The position numbers and the translations under genes were made by a program. Shown piece by piece: positions 28,851-37,414 of a stretch of DNA of 64,000 nucleotides. The DNA is from Ruegeria sp. ANG-R (GTDB lineage: Bacteria > Pseudomonadota > Alphaproteobacteria > Rhodobacterales > Rhodobacteraceae): positions 62,001 to 126,000 of the forward strand of contig NZ_JWLJ01000004.1 of the NCBI RefSeq assembly GCF_000813985.1, given 5' to 3'. Under the pieces are notes generated by a model that saw only the letters and a program-made list of their open reading frames with translations, did not search any database and was not told the origin of the DNA. Positions within the stretch are counted from its first letter, which is position 1. Every line of letters begins with the position of its first letter.

Positions 28851-29665
28851 CAGAGATCTCCTGCTTGCAGTTTGGCCAGGAACGGGCCGTAGCCCGCATC
28901 GCCCATCCAGAATCTTACCAGATTATCAACACCAACCGAGGTCAGCGTGGCGCCAGCAAGTGCATCGACGTAAAAGTCGGCACCGGCTGCGGGTTGTGTC
29001 TTGGCAACGGTAATTTGCAGATCACCGGCATCGTCACGCAGCTTTTTGCCATTCCAGAGGGCTTTCCAACGCGGGTTGTCAACCTCGGCACCAAGACCCG
29101 GGGTTTCGCCATGCTGGTAGAATTGCAAACCATAGATATCGTTGCCGTTATTCTCCAGCGCGATAAAGCCATAAAGCGTGGACCACAGGCCATAGCCGTG
29201 CAACGGCAGGATCACCTTGTCCAGCTCACCGGAGTCATCGCGCAGCAGATAGATGACTCGGTATTTAGCCTTGCGACCGATACCCGCTGGGTCATCGTCT
29301 AAAGCGATACTCAGTTCCGGATCGTTGGCAGCGGCCTGATCGTCGAAGGTCGCCGGATCGAACTGATCGTCAACGAAGTCGCCGGTCGACAATTCCAGCA
29401 CATGAGGCTCAAACGCGGCGAACGCTTCGGTCACGTTGATGCCAGGCTTGTAGACACCAGCCACCTGCAGCACGTTGACCTGCTTGTCCTTCAGTTTGTT
29501 GGCTTCCTGAACCGGGCGCAGGCTAACCGCCGCAGCAGATACGATCATGGAAGCAACAAGACAGACGGCAACGGCGATAAAGATTGTCTTGCCGACCGAA
29601 TCCGGCGAGGCCGCCAGGAACCGCGCAATCGCGCCTTTGGGTTCTGGGGATTGCGTATCAGACAT
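28850..29665 (-). CDS. nqrC: Na+-translocating NADH:quinone reductase subunit C
   Basis: The 271-residue subunit has one N-terminal membrane helix (about 26-47) and a periplasmic FMN-binding domain. The flavinylation motif near the C-terminus reads [10 protein letters not shown], putting the FMN-accepting threonine at residue 240. The usual motif has Ser where this has Ala (SGAT). ApbE, encoded 4 kb away, would attach the flavin. The ATG at 29665 overlaps the nqrB stop by 8 bases and has GGAGGGC upstream; an in-frame extension to 29725 lies inside nqrB and is not used. Confidence 0.95.
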
Positions 29666-30866
29666 GGCGACGCGCCCTCCGTTTAATGTTGGCCTGGACG
29701 ACGAAATAGTCGATAAGCGGCGCAAAGACGTTTCCGAACAGGATGGCCAGCATCATGCCCTCGGGGAAGGCCGGGTTCACCACACGGATCAACACAACCA
29801 TGATACCGATTAGCGCACCATAGACATATCGGCCGACATTGGTGTGGCTGGCAGAAACAGGTTCCGTCACCATGAATGCCAGACCGAAGGCGTAACCGCC
29901 CAGCACGACGTGCCAGTACCAGGGCATTGCAAACATCGGGTTTGTATCGGAACCGATCAGGTTCAACAGCCATGTGAAGGCAATCGTCCCGGCCAGACAT
30001 CCCACGATCAGACGATAGTTCGCGATCTTGGTCAGCAACAGGAAGGCCAGACCGATCATGCAAGCCAGCGTCGAGGTCTCGCCAAAACTGCCCTGAATGG
30101 TGCCATAGAAGGCGTTCCACCAGGTGATGCCATCAGCGGCCAGTGCCTGATATCCGTCAGCCGCCGAAACCGCCAGCGCGGTTGCGCCCGAGAAGCCGTC
30201 AACCGGTGTCCAGACCGAGTCACCCGACATCTGCGCCGGATATGCGAAATAAAGGAATGCACGCCCTACAAGCGCGGGGTTCAGGAAGTTCTTGCCGGTG
30301 CCGCCAAAGACTTCCTTCCCGATTACAACACCGAATATGATGCCAAATGCTACCTGCCACAACGGCGTTGTGGCCGGCATGATCAGCGTATAAAGCATTG
30401 AGGTTACAAGGAAACCCTCGTTTACCTCATGGCCTCTCACGGTGGCGAAGATGACCTCGAAAATACCGCCTGCGACCAAAGTCACGATATAGATCGGCAG
30501 GAAATAGAGCAGCCCATGCGCCACGTTGGCAAAGATGCTGGTTGGGTCCAGCGAGATGCCGAACATCTGCAACAAGGCGATCCGCCAGCCAGTCGCCGAC
30601 TCCGGACCCAGCGTCGCAATGGCCGAGTTCGCCTGATAGCCGGTGTTCCACATTCCCCATAAAATACATGGGATCGTAGCGATCACGACGTACGTCATGA
30701 TCCGCTTCATATCCACGTAGGATCGCGCATGGGGGGCGACGGCGGTTACGGTTTTCGGAGTGTAGATGAAGCTTTCCACCATCTCGTAGATGGGGAAATA
30801 CTTCTCGTACTTGCCGCCTTTGGTAAAGTTCGGCTCGATCCGGTCAAAGAAGCTGCGCAAACCCAT
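29658..30866 (-). CDS. nqrB: Na+-translocating NADH:quinone reductase subunit B
   Basis: A 402-residue membrane subunit with about ten helices that forms much of the sodium channel and binds riboflavin and covalent FMN. The flavinylation motif DGFSGATAL places the acceptor at Thr229, equivalent to Thr236 in Vibrio cholerae. Quinone-pocket glycines occur in the segment ending KEVFGGTGKNFLNPAL. It starts five bases after nqrA and overlaps nqrC. Confidence 0.97.
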   Translation of the reverse strand: MGLRSFFDRIEPNFTKGGKYEKYFPIYEMVESFIYTPKTVTAVAPHARSYVDMKRIMTYVVIATIPCILWGMWNTGYQANSAIATLGPESATGWRIALLQMFGISLDPTSIFANVAHGLLYFLPIYIVTLVAGGIFEVIFATVRGHEVNEGFLVTSMLYTLIMPATTPLWQVAFGIIFGVVIGKEVFGGTGKNFLNPALVGRAFLYFAYPAQMSGDSVWTPVDGFSGATALAVSAADGYQALAADGITWWNAFYGTIQGSFGETSTLACMIGLAFLLLTKIANYRLIVGCLAGTIAFTWLLNLIGSDTNPMFAMPWYWHVVLGGYAFGLAFMVTEPVSASHTNVGRYVYGALIGIMVVLIRVVNPAFPEGMMLAILFGNVFAPLIDYFVVQANIKRRARRHV

Positions 30867-30871
30867 TCGGC

Positions 30872-32215
30872 TCAGCCCTCCTTTTCAATCTTTGTCAGGC
30901 AGTCGCGCAGCGCCAGCCCGTATTCATATTTCGCCGGGCAGGCAAAGCCGACAAGACCCAGGTCCTCTTCGTCCAGCTCCAACGCACCCAGCGCCTGAGC
31001 GGTGTCGGTGTCCATCACCAGCAACGCGCGCAGCAGCTGCGTAGGCAGATAGTCCTGCGGCATCAATTCCTCGAACGTGCCGGTGGGCACCATGGCGCGC
31101 CGTCCGCCATTGAGGTTCGAGGTGAAGGCATAGAGTTTTCGTGCAAAGGCAGAGCCCAGAACCGGCTGAACCGCGAATTTAGACGGCATCGGCCTGATCC
31201 AACCCATCGGAATCTGGTCATGATCCTCGCGGATAATGGTGATTTGCCGCGCGAATCTTCCCAGATAAGCGTATGGCCCTTCGGCGTGGCGCCCCGACAG
31301 GATCGACCCCGAGATAATCCTGGCCGCGCCATCGACATTCACTTCATCACGGGTCAGATCATCGGTTGAGGCGCCCATGACGGTACGGATCAGGCGCGGT
31401 TGCCGTGCTCCCGGACCTGCCAGAGCAATCACGACATTCGGATCAAGATGCCCGGTCTGCATGAGCCGGCCGATTGCGATCACGTCCTGATACCCGATGG
31501 TCCACACCTGCTTGTCTGCCGCAATTGGCTCGAGGAAGTGGATGTGGGTCCCAGGCAGCCCGGATGGGTGTGGGCCCGAGAATGCCGCAGCTTCGACTTC
31601 GGACAGGTCAGCACCGGGGACAGCATCGCCATCTTTGTGACACAGATAGGTCTTGCCATCGGTCAGCTTAGAAATGGCGGCCACGCCCGACGCGAATGCA
31701 TCCGATGCGTCACCGATGACCACCGCCGCGTCGGCCGCCAATGGATCGCTGTCCATCGCAGTAACAAATATTGCCGCGGGTTTCGTTCCCGGCGCGGGCA
31801 TTTTCGAATAGGGCCGTGTACGGAAAGCTGTCCACAGCCCGGCCGCGCAGAGCCTCGCAGTGACGCCCTCGGCGGAGGCGGCATCACCAACGCCTGAGAA
31901 ATCAACACCTTTATCATTGATATCGGAGACTTCGATCACAACGCTCTGCAAAATACGCCGTGCACCGCGGTTAATGGCGACCACTTTGCCGCTCAGCGGC
32001 GCAACCATCATCGCATCGGGCGCATCCTTATGACAAAACAGCGGCGTCCCTCGCCGTACTTCGTCGCCTTCCTGCACCAGCATACGGGGTTTAAGGCCAA
32101 GATAATCGCCCCCCAACACGCCAACGCTCGAAAACGCAGGCCCCGGTTGGATGATTTGTTCAGGAGCGCCGTCGACCGGCAGATCCAACCCTTTTTTTAG
32201 TTTGAAAGTTTGCAT
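30872..32215 (-). CDS. nqrA: Na+-translocating NADH:quinone reductase subunit A
   Basis: A 447-residue peripheral subunit that sits on the cytoplasmic side of NqrB near the quinone site. The family N-terminus MQTFKLKKGLDLPVDG is clear, which sets the ATG at 32215 rather than a TTG at 32233. RPMPSKFAVQPVLG-like and DEEDLGLVGFACPAKYEYG segments are conserved. It heads the nqrABCDEF operon; the 299-bp gap upstream is shared with a divergent methyltransferase gene and must hold the promoter. Confidence 0.96.
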   Translation of the reverse strand: MQTFKLKKGLDLPVDGAPEQIIQPGPAFSSVGVLGGDYLGLKPRMLVQEGDEVRRGTPLFCHKDAPDAMMVAPLSGKVVAINRGARRILQSVVIEVSDINDKGVDFSGVGDAASAEGVTARLCAAGLWTAFRTRPYSKMPAPGTKPAAIFVTAMDSDPLAADAAVVIGDASDAFASGVAAISKLTDGKTYLCHKDGDAVPGADLSEVEAAAFSGPHPSGLPGTHIHFLEPIAADKQVWTIGYQDVIAIGRLMQTGHLDPNVVIALAGPGARQPRLIRTVMGASTDDLTRDEVNVDGAARIISGSILSGRHAEGPYAYLGRFARQITIIREDHDQIPMGWIRPMPSKFAVQPVLGSAFARKLYAFTSNLNGGRRAMVPTGTFEELMPQDYLPTQLLRALLVMDTDTAQALGALELDEEDLGLVGFACPAKYEYGLALRDCLTKIEKEG

Positions 32216-32514
32216 GTCGCTACGTTCTTCCAAGCCTCTGTCCTGCGCCTGCCGCCTACCACCTTACAATGATGGCAAGAAATAACACGAGTTTTCCGAT
32301 CGGTCCGGTCGTAAAAGCGCCACAAACCGACCAGAATCCGCAAGCGTAATTCCGATCAGGGCTCATTTACGCGGGGATGCGACCAAACGCAAACCCGTTA
32401 CCGCCCAATCTTGAGCAGGAATGTCACATTCTTATGATTTGGTCGCCCTGTTAAGCGATTTAGCGCCTCAATTTGCATATCGCCCCCGCCGCACATCCGG
32501 TGTAAGCAGCCAGA
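32216..32514. promoter_or_regulatory. Divergent promoter region of nqrA and the rRNA methyltransferase gene
   Basis: This 299-bp gap lies between two divergent genes and contains no likely ORF. An 8-bp palindrome CCGATCGG at 32296-32303 sits in a larger TTTT...AAAA dyad (32292-32315) and could be an operator for nqr expression. No clear consensus promoter boxes were found by eye. Confidence 0.35.
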
Positions 32515-33630
32515 ATGGATGACAGCGATAATCTCGAGATATTTCTGATTGCCACGCCGGGTCTCGAAGCGCCGCTTTGCGCTGAAGCGATAGAACGCGG
32601 GTTTTCAGACGCCCGAACCGTTGCGGGCGGCGTTGTATGTCGCGGTGGTTGGCGCGAGGTATGGCGCGCCAACCTCGAATTGCGCGGGGCCAATAAGGTT
32701 CTCGTCCGTCTGGGCAGTTTTCCTGCAGTGCATTTGGCACAATTGGACAAACGGGCACGCAAGTTCCCATGGGCTGACTATCTGAGAGACGACGTTCCGA
32801 TAAAGGTCGAAGCAACCAGCCGAAAGTCACGAATCTATCACGCCGGCGCAGCGCGCCAACGTATCGAACGTGCGATATCGGAAACACTTGGCGCGCCAAT
32901 CTCGCCCGACGGCAGCGTACGCGTGCTGCTTCGCATTGAAAAAGACATCTGCACACTCTCGGTCGACAGCTCCGGTGAACCGCTGCACAAACGCGGTCAT
33001 AAACCTGCCGTTGCCAAGGCCCCGATGCGCGAGACAATGGCTGCCATGTTCCTCCGCGAATGTGGCTTTGATGGTTCCGAACCCGTTGTGGACCCGATGT
33101 GTGGCTCAGGTACGTTCGTGATCGAGGCGGCCGAGATTGCGCTTGGCCTGCACCCCGGGCGGTCACGCCGCTTCGCGTTCGAGGACCTGGCGGGGTTTGA
33201 CCCGGATGTCTGGCAAGGGATGCGCGCCCGGGCCCATTCGCTTGAAACCGAACTGAAATTCCATGGCTCGGACCGAAATGCCGGAGCTATAGAGGCCTCT
33301 ACCACCAACGCGAAACACGCAGGCGTGGATCGGATCACCCGATTTCAGCACTGCTCGGTCAGTGACGTCAAACCTCCTGAGGGACCAGCGGGCCTGATCA
33401 TCGTGAATCCACCTTACGGCGCGCGTATCGGCGATGAAAAGCGTTTGCGCTCGCTTTATGGCAGCTTGGGCAAGGTCTTGGCCCGCCGTTTCAAGGGCTG
33501 GCGTGTTGGCATGGTTACGACCACACCCGGACTGGCCCGCGCAACGAGATTGCCATTGCTGTCTCCCGGTCCAATTGTAGATCATGGCGGCACAAAAATC
33601 CGCCTCTACCGAACAGACCCGTTGGGGTGA
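32515..33630 (+). CDS. THUMP-domain class I RNA methyltransferase (RlmL N-terminal type)
   Basis: A 371-residue SAM-dependent enzyme. Residues 40-160 form a THUMP RNA-binding domain (VRVLLRIEKDICTLSVD). The Rossmann methyltransferase part follows, with KAPMRETMAAM, DPMCGSGTFVIEAA (SAM-binding motif I) and the catalytic IVNPPYGARIGD (NPPY). This matches RlmL/YcbY N-terminal-type enzymes that make N2-methylguanosine in 23S rRNA; the second (RlmK) half of the E. coli protein is absent, as in many bacteria. It is divergent from nqrA and lies upstream of the tRNA gene. Confidence 0.9.
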   Translation: MDDSDNLEIFLIATPGLEAPLCAEAIERGFSDARTVAGGVVCRGGWREVWRANLELRGANKVLVRLGSFPAVHLAQLDKRARKFPWADYLRDDVPIKVEATSRKSRIYHAGAARQRIERAISETLGAPISPDGSVRVLLRIEKDICTLSVDSSGEPLHKRGHKPAVAKAPMRETMAAMFLRECGFDGSEPVVDPMCGSGTFVIEAAEIALGLHPGRSRRFAFEDLAGFDPDVWQGMRARAHSLETELKFHGSDRNAGAIEASTTNAKHAGVDRITRFQHCSVSDVKPPEGPAGLIIVNPPYGARIGDEKRLRSLYGSLGKVLARRFKGWRVGMVTTTPGLARATRLPLLSPGPIVDHGGTKIRLYRTDPLG

Positions 33631-33756
33631 TGCGCGTTCAGAACGCCTGTCAGGCATCGTGCTCCATTCCGCCTCCAACCCCAGTGCTTACGTGTACGCA
33701 AGCCCAAAATCCCTCTTGCACATCCAAATCACGAGGTATAGATCACCCGCCACGGT

Positions 33757-33833
33757 CGGAGTGTAGCTCAGCCTGGTAGAGCACTGTCTTCGGGAGGCAG
33801 GGGTCGGAGGTTCGAATCCTCTCACTCCGACCA
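33757..33833 (+). tRNA. tRNA-Pro(CGG)
   Basis: The 77-nt sequence folds as a cloverleaf. The acceptor stem is CGGAGTG/CACTCCG, the D arm starts GCTCAGCCTGG, the anticodon arm is CTGTC/GGCAG around the loop TTCGGGA with anticodon CGG, and the T arm carries GGTTCGAATCC. Discriminator A and an encoded CCA end the gene. It stands alone with no adjacent tRNA and is followed by a less GC-rich stretch. Confidence 0.97.
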
Positions 33834-33857
33834 TATTTTCCAACAGTTTAGTTGGTC

Positions 33858-34100
33858 ATGAGCCAACGTCGACTTGCAGCAGATCCGGAAATGGTTTCCT
33901 ACGAAGTTGGAAATTCGGATAGTAGCCGAAGAAAAATCGCTGAGGGGGCGGCCACCCACCTCAACGGCAATGCAGAATTTTCTGCCTTCATAACTTATCA
34001 AATTAGCAGCCTGACTTCAATTGAGGGAGTCGCACATGTCTATCCGGATGGCATGAAACAAATATGTATCATCGCCGTTTCCCCGCGCCCTCGCCTTTAA
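33858..34100 (+). CDS. Doubtful small ORF
   Basis: An 80-codon frame starting MSQRRLAADPEMV, 24 bp after the tRNA. It has a mixed composition, no recognisable motif and no good ribosome-binding site. It may be a decayed gene or chance frame. Confidence 0.22.
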   Translation: MSQRRLAADPEMVSYEVGNSDSSRRKIAEGAATHLNGNAEFSAFITYQISSLTSIEGVAHVYPDGMKQICIIAVSPRPRL

Positions 34101-34155
34101 ACTAACCTATCATGTTTTGAAGCGTATCTGCATAACATGGCTAGTCTGAGCCGGA

Positions 34156-34329
34156 ATGCCTTATGTGACAATCGAAAAGCTTACAAACACGTCTGTTGAA
34201 ACTTTGAGAAAGCACTACGACCATCACCGGCCCGATCGTGAAGAGGACCTTTGGAACATACTTGCTCGTTGGTCATCATTTGTTGCGTTCATTGTCAATC
34301 GAAGATGCCGAAACTGCCCGATTCGTTAA
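34156..34329 (+). CDS. Doubtful small ORF
   Basis: A 57-codon frame beginning MPYVTIEKLTNTSVETLRKH, with a helical, protein-like first 45 residues (DREEDLWNILARW) but a less convincing end. A CGGA sequence directly before the ATG is too close to be a normal ribosome site. It could be the truncated start of a lost gene. No family is recognised. Confidence 0.28.
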   Translation: MPYVTIEKLTNTSVETLRKHYDHHRPDREEDLWNILARWSSFVAFIVNRRCRNCPIR

Positions 34330-34453
34330 CCGCTTGTTGATCCAGGCACCGTCCGGGCAATGCTCGTCTGCGATCACCTCGCTTAACTGAGGGCTTGTGT
34401 CTGCTATACCCAGAATACCGCTCGCCGATCTTGCGAATGCTCTCGGCAGCGGT

Positions 34454-34798
34454 TCAGTCACAGGCTGCCGTCACAATCATTTCAACCTTCAATATGCTAC
34501 GGGCAAGTTTGGACTCTCCGCAGGCACGGGCTGGAGCGTGGCCTTCGGGTACCCAGGCGTCCCAAACGGCATTCATCTCGGCAAAATCTGCCATGTCAGC
34601 AAGCCATATTTCACATTTCAGAATACGGGTCTTGTCGCTGCCAGCTTTTCTCAAAAGGTCTTCAACCTTAACTAAGATATCGCGTGTTTGTTTAGCTACA
34701 GTAGATGCGTCCGATGTCTGGCCGCAAAGATAGGCAACGCCGTTGTGTTTGACGATCCGACTCATGCGTTGGCTGGTTTCGATCCGGGTAATGGTCAT
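34454..34798 (-). CDS. RidA-family enamine/imine deaminase
   Basis: A 114-residue protein of the RidA/YjgF/UK114 family, normally a trimer that hydrolyses 2-aminoacrylate and related imines released by PLP enzymes. The family features are an N-terminal VKHNGVAYLCGQTS strand pair, KCEIWLADMADFAEMN, the arginine in HAPARACGES that binds the carboxylate, and the VEMIVTA end. It is the last gene of the operon, 48 bp after a PLP lyase whose expected by-product is exactly 2-aminoacrylate. Confidence 0.9.
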   Translation of the reverse strand: MTITRIETSQRMSRIVKHNGVAYLCGQTSDASTVAKQTRDILVKVEDLLRKAGSDKTRILKCEIWLADMADFAEMNAVWDAWVPEGHAPARACGESKLARSILKVEMIVTAACD

Positions 34799-34846
34799 GT
34801 TTCGAGTTATTCCTGTTAGTGAATTTTATGCGGGTTTTAGGTGGAG

Positions 34847-35863
34847 CTAAGATAGGTTGTCTATCAACTCGTTCTGATACCCAAAGAGTGCAGGCAACCC
34901 ACCCGTGTGCAACATGACAACTTTCTGCCCGGGTTGGATTTCTCCAGCACTTACCAAATGCAACAATCCAGCGAAAGTTTTCGCGGAATATACGGGATCG
35001 AGGAATATCCCTTCGGTGCGTGCCATCTTGTTTAACGCAGCATGGGTCATTCCACTTAGTTTGCCGTATCCGGGGGGCAGCGCCTCATCCAGAACCTTTA
35101 TCCTGTCCTGCAGGGGCGCTGCGTTGATATCCAGTAAGTCCGCCAGCTTCTGCAAAACGGTATTCATTCGGGCCTGTTGTTCTTCGCAATTCCGGCGCAC
35201 GCAGATCCCAAACACAGAAGCATCGCTTTCATCCAAGGCTATCCCTGTCAACAAGCCTCCATGTGTGGCTCCGCTACCCGACGGGACGACGATCGCATCG
35301 ATATCCTGCATCTGCTGGCACAATTCCTGCCCACCGAGGACATACCCCAAGGCACCCAAGGGCGGATGATTCAGGCCCAGATGAATGACATAAGGTTTGC
35401 GCCCTTGCGCCTTCAGTTCGTCGGCATGCGCGTGCAACGCAGCATCCGCACCGGTTTCGTCCTCACCCTCAGGATAGCTCATATGTTCAGCGCCCAAGAT
35501 CTGTGCCAACAAGACATTCCCGGAACTGTAGTATTCCTCGCCCATATCCGGCACACGTTCTTCCAGTTGCAGTACGGACTGCATTCCTAATTTGGCGGCG
35601 GCGGCTGCAGCGGACCGAACAAAGTTGGACTGAACTGCACCGGTAATCAAAATGGTATCGGCGCCTTGCTGAAGTGCATCCCCTAAATAGAACTCGAGCT
35701 GCCGCGTTTTGTTTCCACCGAATCCCAGCCCGGTAAGGTCATCGCGTTTCAGCCAAAGGTCGATGCCCAATTCCGAAGACAACCTGTCCAGCCGCTCCAA
35801 TGGGGTTGGGCCTGACATGAATTGGGCACGAGGAAATCTGTCCAGTTTGTTGTCTTGTGTCAT
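34847..35863 (-). CDS. cuyA: PLP-dependent L-cysteate sulfo-lyase / D-cysteine desulfhydrase-type enzyme
   Basis: A 338-residue fold-type II PLP enzyme of the ACC-deaminase/D-cysteine desulfhydrase family. The N-terminus has GPTPLERLDRLS, and the PLP lysine is Lys52 in GFGGNKTRQLEF; Ser79 in AVQSN is next to it as in the family. L-cysteate sulfo-lyase CuyA, known from Ruegeria (Silicibacter) pomeroyi, is about this length and belongs here, converting cysteate to pyruvate, sulfite and ammonia. The adjacent TSUP exporter and RidA favour that role; D-cysteine desulfhydrase is the alternative. The ATG at 35863 is preferred over an in-frame ATG at 35893. Confidence 0.65.
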   Translation of the reverse strand: MTQDNKLDRFPRAQFMSGPTPLERLDRLSSELGIDLWLKRDDLTGLGFGGNKTRQLEFYLGDALQQGADTILITGAVQSNFVRSAAAAAAKLGMQSVLQLEERVPDMGEEYYSSGNVLLAQILGAEHMSYPEGEDETGADAALHAHADELKAQGRKPYVIHLGLNHPPLGALGYVLGGQELCQQMQDIDAIVVPSGSGATHGGLLTGIALDESDASVFGICVRRNCEEQQARMNTVLQKLADLLDINAAPLQDRIKVLDEALPPGYGKLSGMTHAALNKMARTEGIFLDPVYSAKTFAGLLHLVSAGEIQPGQKVVMLHTGGLPALFGYQNELIDNLS

Positions 35864-35879
35864 CGTCTGCCCTTCGAGT

Positions 35880-36608
35880 TTACGCGGTCGCAAATGCGCG
35901 ATGAAAGAGAACGCCGCAGGCTATCAGAGATACCACTCGGATCGCCGTTGTGACCATGGTCTGAGGCAATTGGGGGCCTACCGCACGACCAAAAAAGCTG
36001 CCGATAAATGTGAGTGCCACGAAGCCCCATAGCTGCGGGCCATAGGCGAAGGCTTGCGTCTCGGACAGGCTGTGCAACAGGAATGCGATGCCATACGCCA
36101 CCAGCGCTATGGGTTGTACCAGCTTGGCAACCTCTTTGGCTGGGTGGCCTTTCGCAATCAATCCGAAAACCATTAGCGGGCCGGGCGTCGCTGCCCAAAC
36201 AGTCGCCAGCCCGGACAAGCCGGAAACGATCGAAAACCCCGTTGTTCCAATTGAGCGAGGCAGGGGCAGCAGGGTCGTCACAAGCCCGATCAGCAACAGG
36301 CTGGCTGTCAGGGCAAGGACAAACGCCTCGCTCAGCCAGGGGTATACGACAAGGCCCGCGACCACTCCGACGAGGCACCCGATGATTGCCGTGCGAATGG
36401 TCTGTCGGTTGGCCTTCAGCACCTTTCGGTCTGTCGCGACCGCTGAAACGACGGTGTTCAAAAGCAGCAGCATTGGAACGGCCGTTGGTGTACCAAACAG
36501 AATCATCATCGGCGGTCCGGCAAGGATGCTAAACCCAATGCCGACGCCGACTTGCAGCATCGCACCAAGACCGATGGCACCCATCAGGATGGTTAGGTCA
36601 ACGGACAC
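35880..36608 (-). CDS. TSUP (TauE/SafE) family anion exporter, possible sulfite exporter
   Basis: A 242-residue membrane protein with about eight helices and the TSUP repeats (GVGIGFSILAGPPMMILFG near the N-terminus, AATPGPLMVFGLIAKG in the second half). Family members export sulfite, sulfoacetate or related anions. It lies 16 bp upstream of the cysteate-lyase-like gene in the same operon, as expected for a CuyZ/TauZ-like sulfite exporter that removes the toxic product of desulfonation. The function is inferred from context. Confidence 0.78.
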   Translation of the reverse strand: MSVDLTILMGAIGLGAMLQVGVGIGFSILAGPPMMILFGTPTAVPMLLLLNTVVSAVATDRKVLKANRQTIRTAIIGCLVGVVAGLVVYPWLSEAFVLALTASLLLIGLVTTLLPLPRSIGTTGFSIVSGLSGLATVWAATPGPLMVFGLIAKGHPAKEVAKLVQPIALVAYGIAFLLHSLSETQAFAYGPQLWGFVALTFIGSFFGRAVGPQLPQTMVTTAIRVVSLIACGVLFHRAFATA

Positions 36609-36645
36609 TTAAATCCCCCAAATCCCACGCTATACTGCTGTTTCT

Positions 36646-37386
36646 TTAGGTCCAAGGCATGATGCCAACATAGGAATTGCGTGTCGCAACGGTATGCGCC
36701 ATCTGCGCCAGTGTCGTCAAATCGAAGACGGGAAGCTGCAACGCGTCCTGAAGGCACGCTGCATAAGGCGGCAAATCGGTACATTCCAACACCAGCGACC
36801 GTATGTTCGGCGCTTGGTGTTTAAGTCGCCGCGCCGCCTCAAGGACTTCTGCCTCAATTAGATCGGTGTCCATGCGGGTGCGCGTGTTTCGCAGGATCAC
36901 CTCGGCGAATTCGCTGGTGTCCTCCAAACCTTGCACCGATACGGGAATGCCCGCCGCGCCGACACCTTCGAAATGCTTAGGCGTCAGAGCAGATGCATCT
37001 GCGGTCAACACGCCCACCGGGGCGTTCGCTCCGGTCATGTGAAAGGCCAGAGGCACCTGTATCAAGCTGGATGCAAAGACGGGTACCGAAACAGCCGCAG
37101 CCAATTCCTTTTGAAACAAAGCCAGAAATCCGCAGCTTCCCGTGATTGCCCGAACGCCCTCAGCTTCAAGCCGTCTTGCACCCTCAATAAAGGGAACGAG
37201 CAACTCAGGCGTCGGGTTGTTCAGCAGAGTCGGGACAGTAATGCCGTCGACCATTTCATAGAGCACCGGAAATGGCAGACTTGACGGGTTCTTGATATGC
37301 CCGGGCGGTTTCGGGAAATAGCTTTCAAGGCATAAAACCCCGATCGAAGCCCCGCAGATATTCTGGCCGCCTTCATAAATTGGCAT
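36646..37386 (-). CDS. Aspartate/glutamate racemase family protein
   Basis: A 246-residue cofactor-independent enzyme of the Asp/Glu racemase superfamily. Two catalytic cysteines are visible: Cys85 in TGSCGFL and Cys202 in LECTDLPPY, in the positions used by two-base racemases. The superfamily also includes hydantoin racemase, maleate isomerase and arylmalonate decarboxylase, which cannot be excluded. The ATG at 37386 starts MPIYEGGQNICG; a longer frame to 37485 overlaps the upstream gene and is not used. In this operon it may interconvert amino-acid enantiomers for the dehydrogenase and lyase. Confidence 0.78.
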   Translation of the reverse strand: MPIYEGGQNICGASIGVLCLESYFPKPPGHIKNPSSLPFPVLYEMVDGITVPTLLNNPTPELLVPFIEGARRLEAEGVRAITGSCGFLALFQKELAAAVSVPVFASSLIQVPLAFHMTGANAPVGVLTADASALTPKHFEGVGAAGIPVSVQGLEDTSEFAEVILRNTRTRMDTDLIEAEVLEAARRLKHQAPNIRSLVLECTDLPPYAACLQDALQLPVFDLTTLAQMAHTVATRNSYVGIMPWT

Positions 37387-37414
37387 GGTGCTCAGGTCCT
37401 TTCGAATAGGGGAT

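Larger units (their letters stand above)
33834..34453. other. Low-information stretch after tRNA-Pro
   Basis: These 620 bases are less GC-rich than their surroundings and hold no gene I can assign. Weak candidate frames are listed separately at 33858-34100 and 34156-34329. A further minus-strand frame at 34276-34461 starts with GTG inside ridA. The position just after a tRNA gene is a common integration site, but I see no repeat of the tRNA 3' end, no integrase and no mobile-element ends here. Confidence 0.5.

Noticed and set aside
33801..33833. tRNA 3' end as an attachment site with a direct repeat downstream
   Set aside because: By eye I found no second copy of the TTCGAATCC...CCGACCA segment in the window and no integrase gene.
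34276..34461. Minus-strand 61-codon frame overlapping the end of ridA
   Set aside because: The GTG start is inside ridA, no ribosome site is present and no motif is seen; it may be chance, though a decayed downstream gene cannot be excluded.
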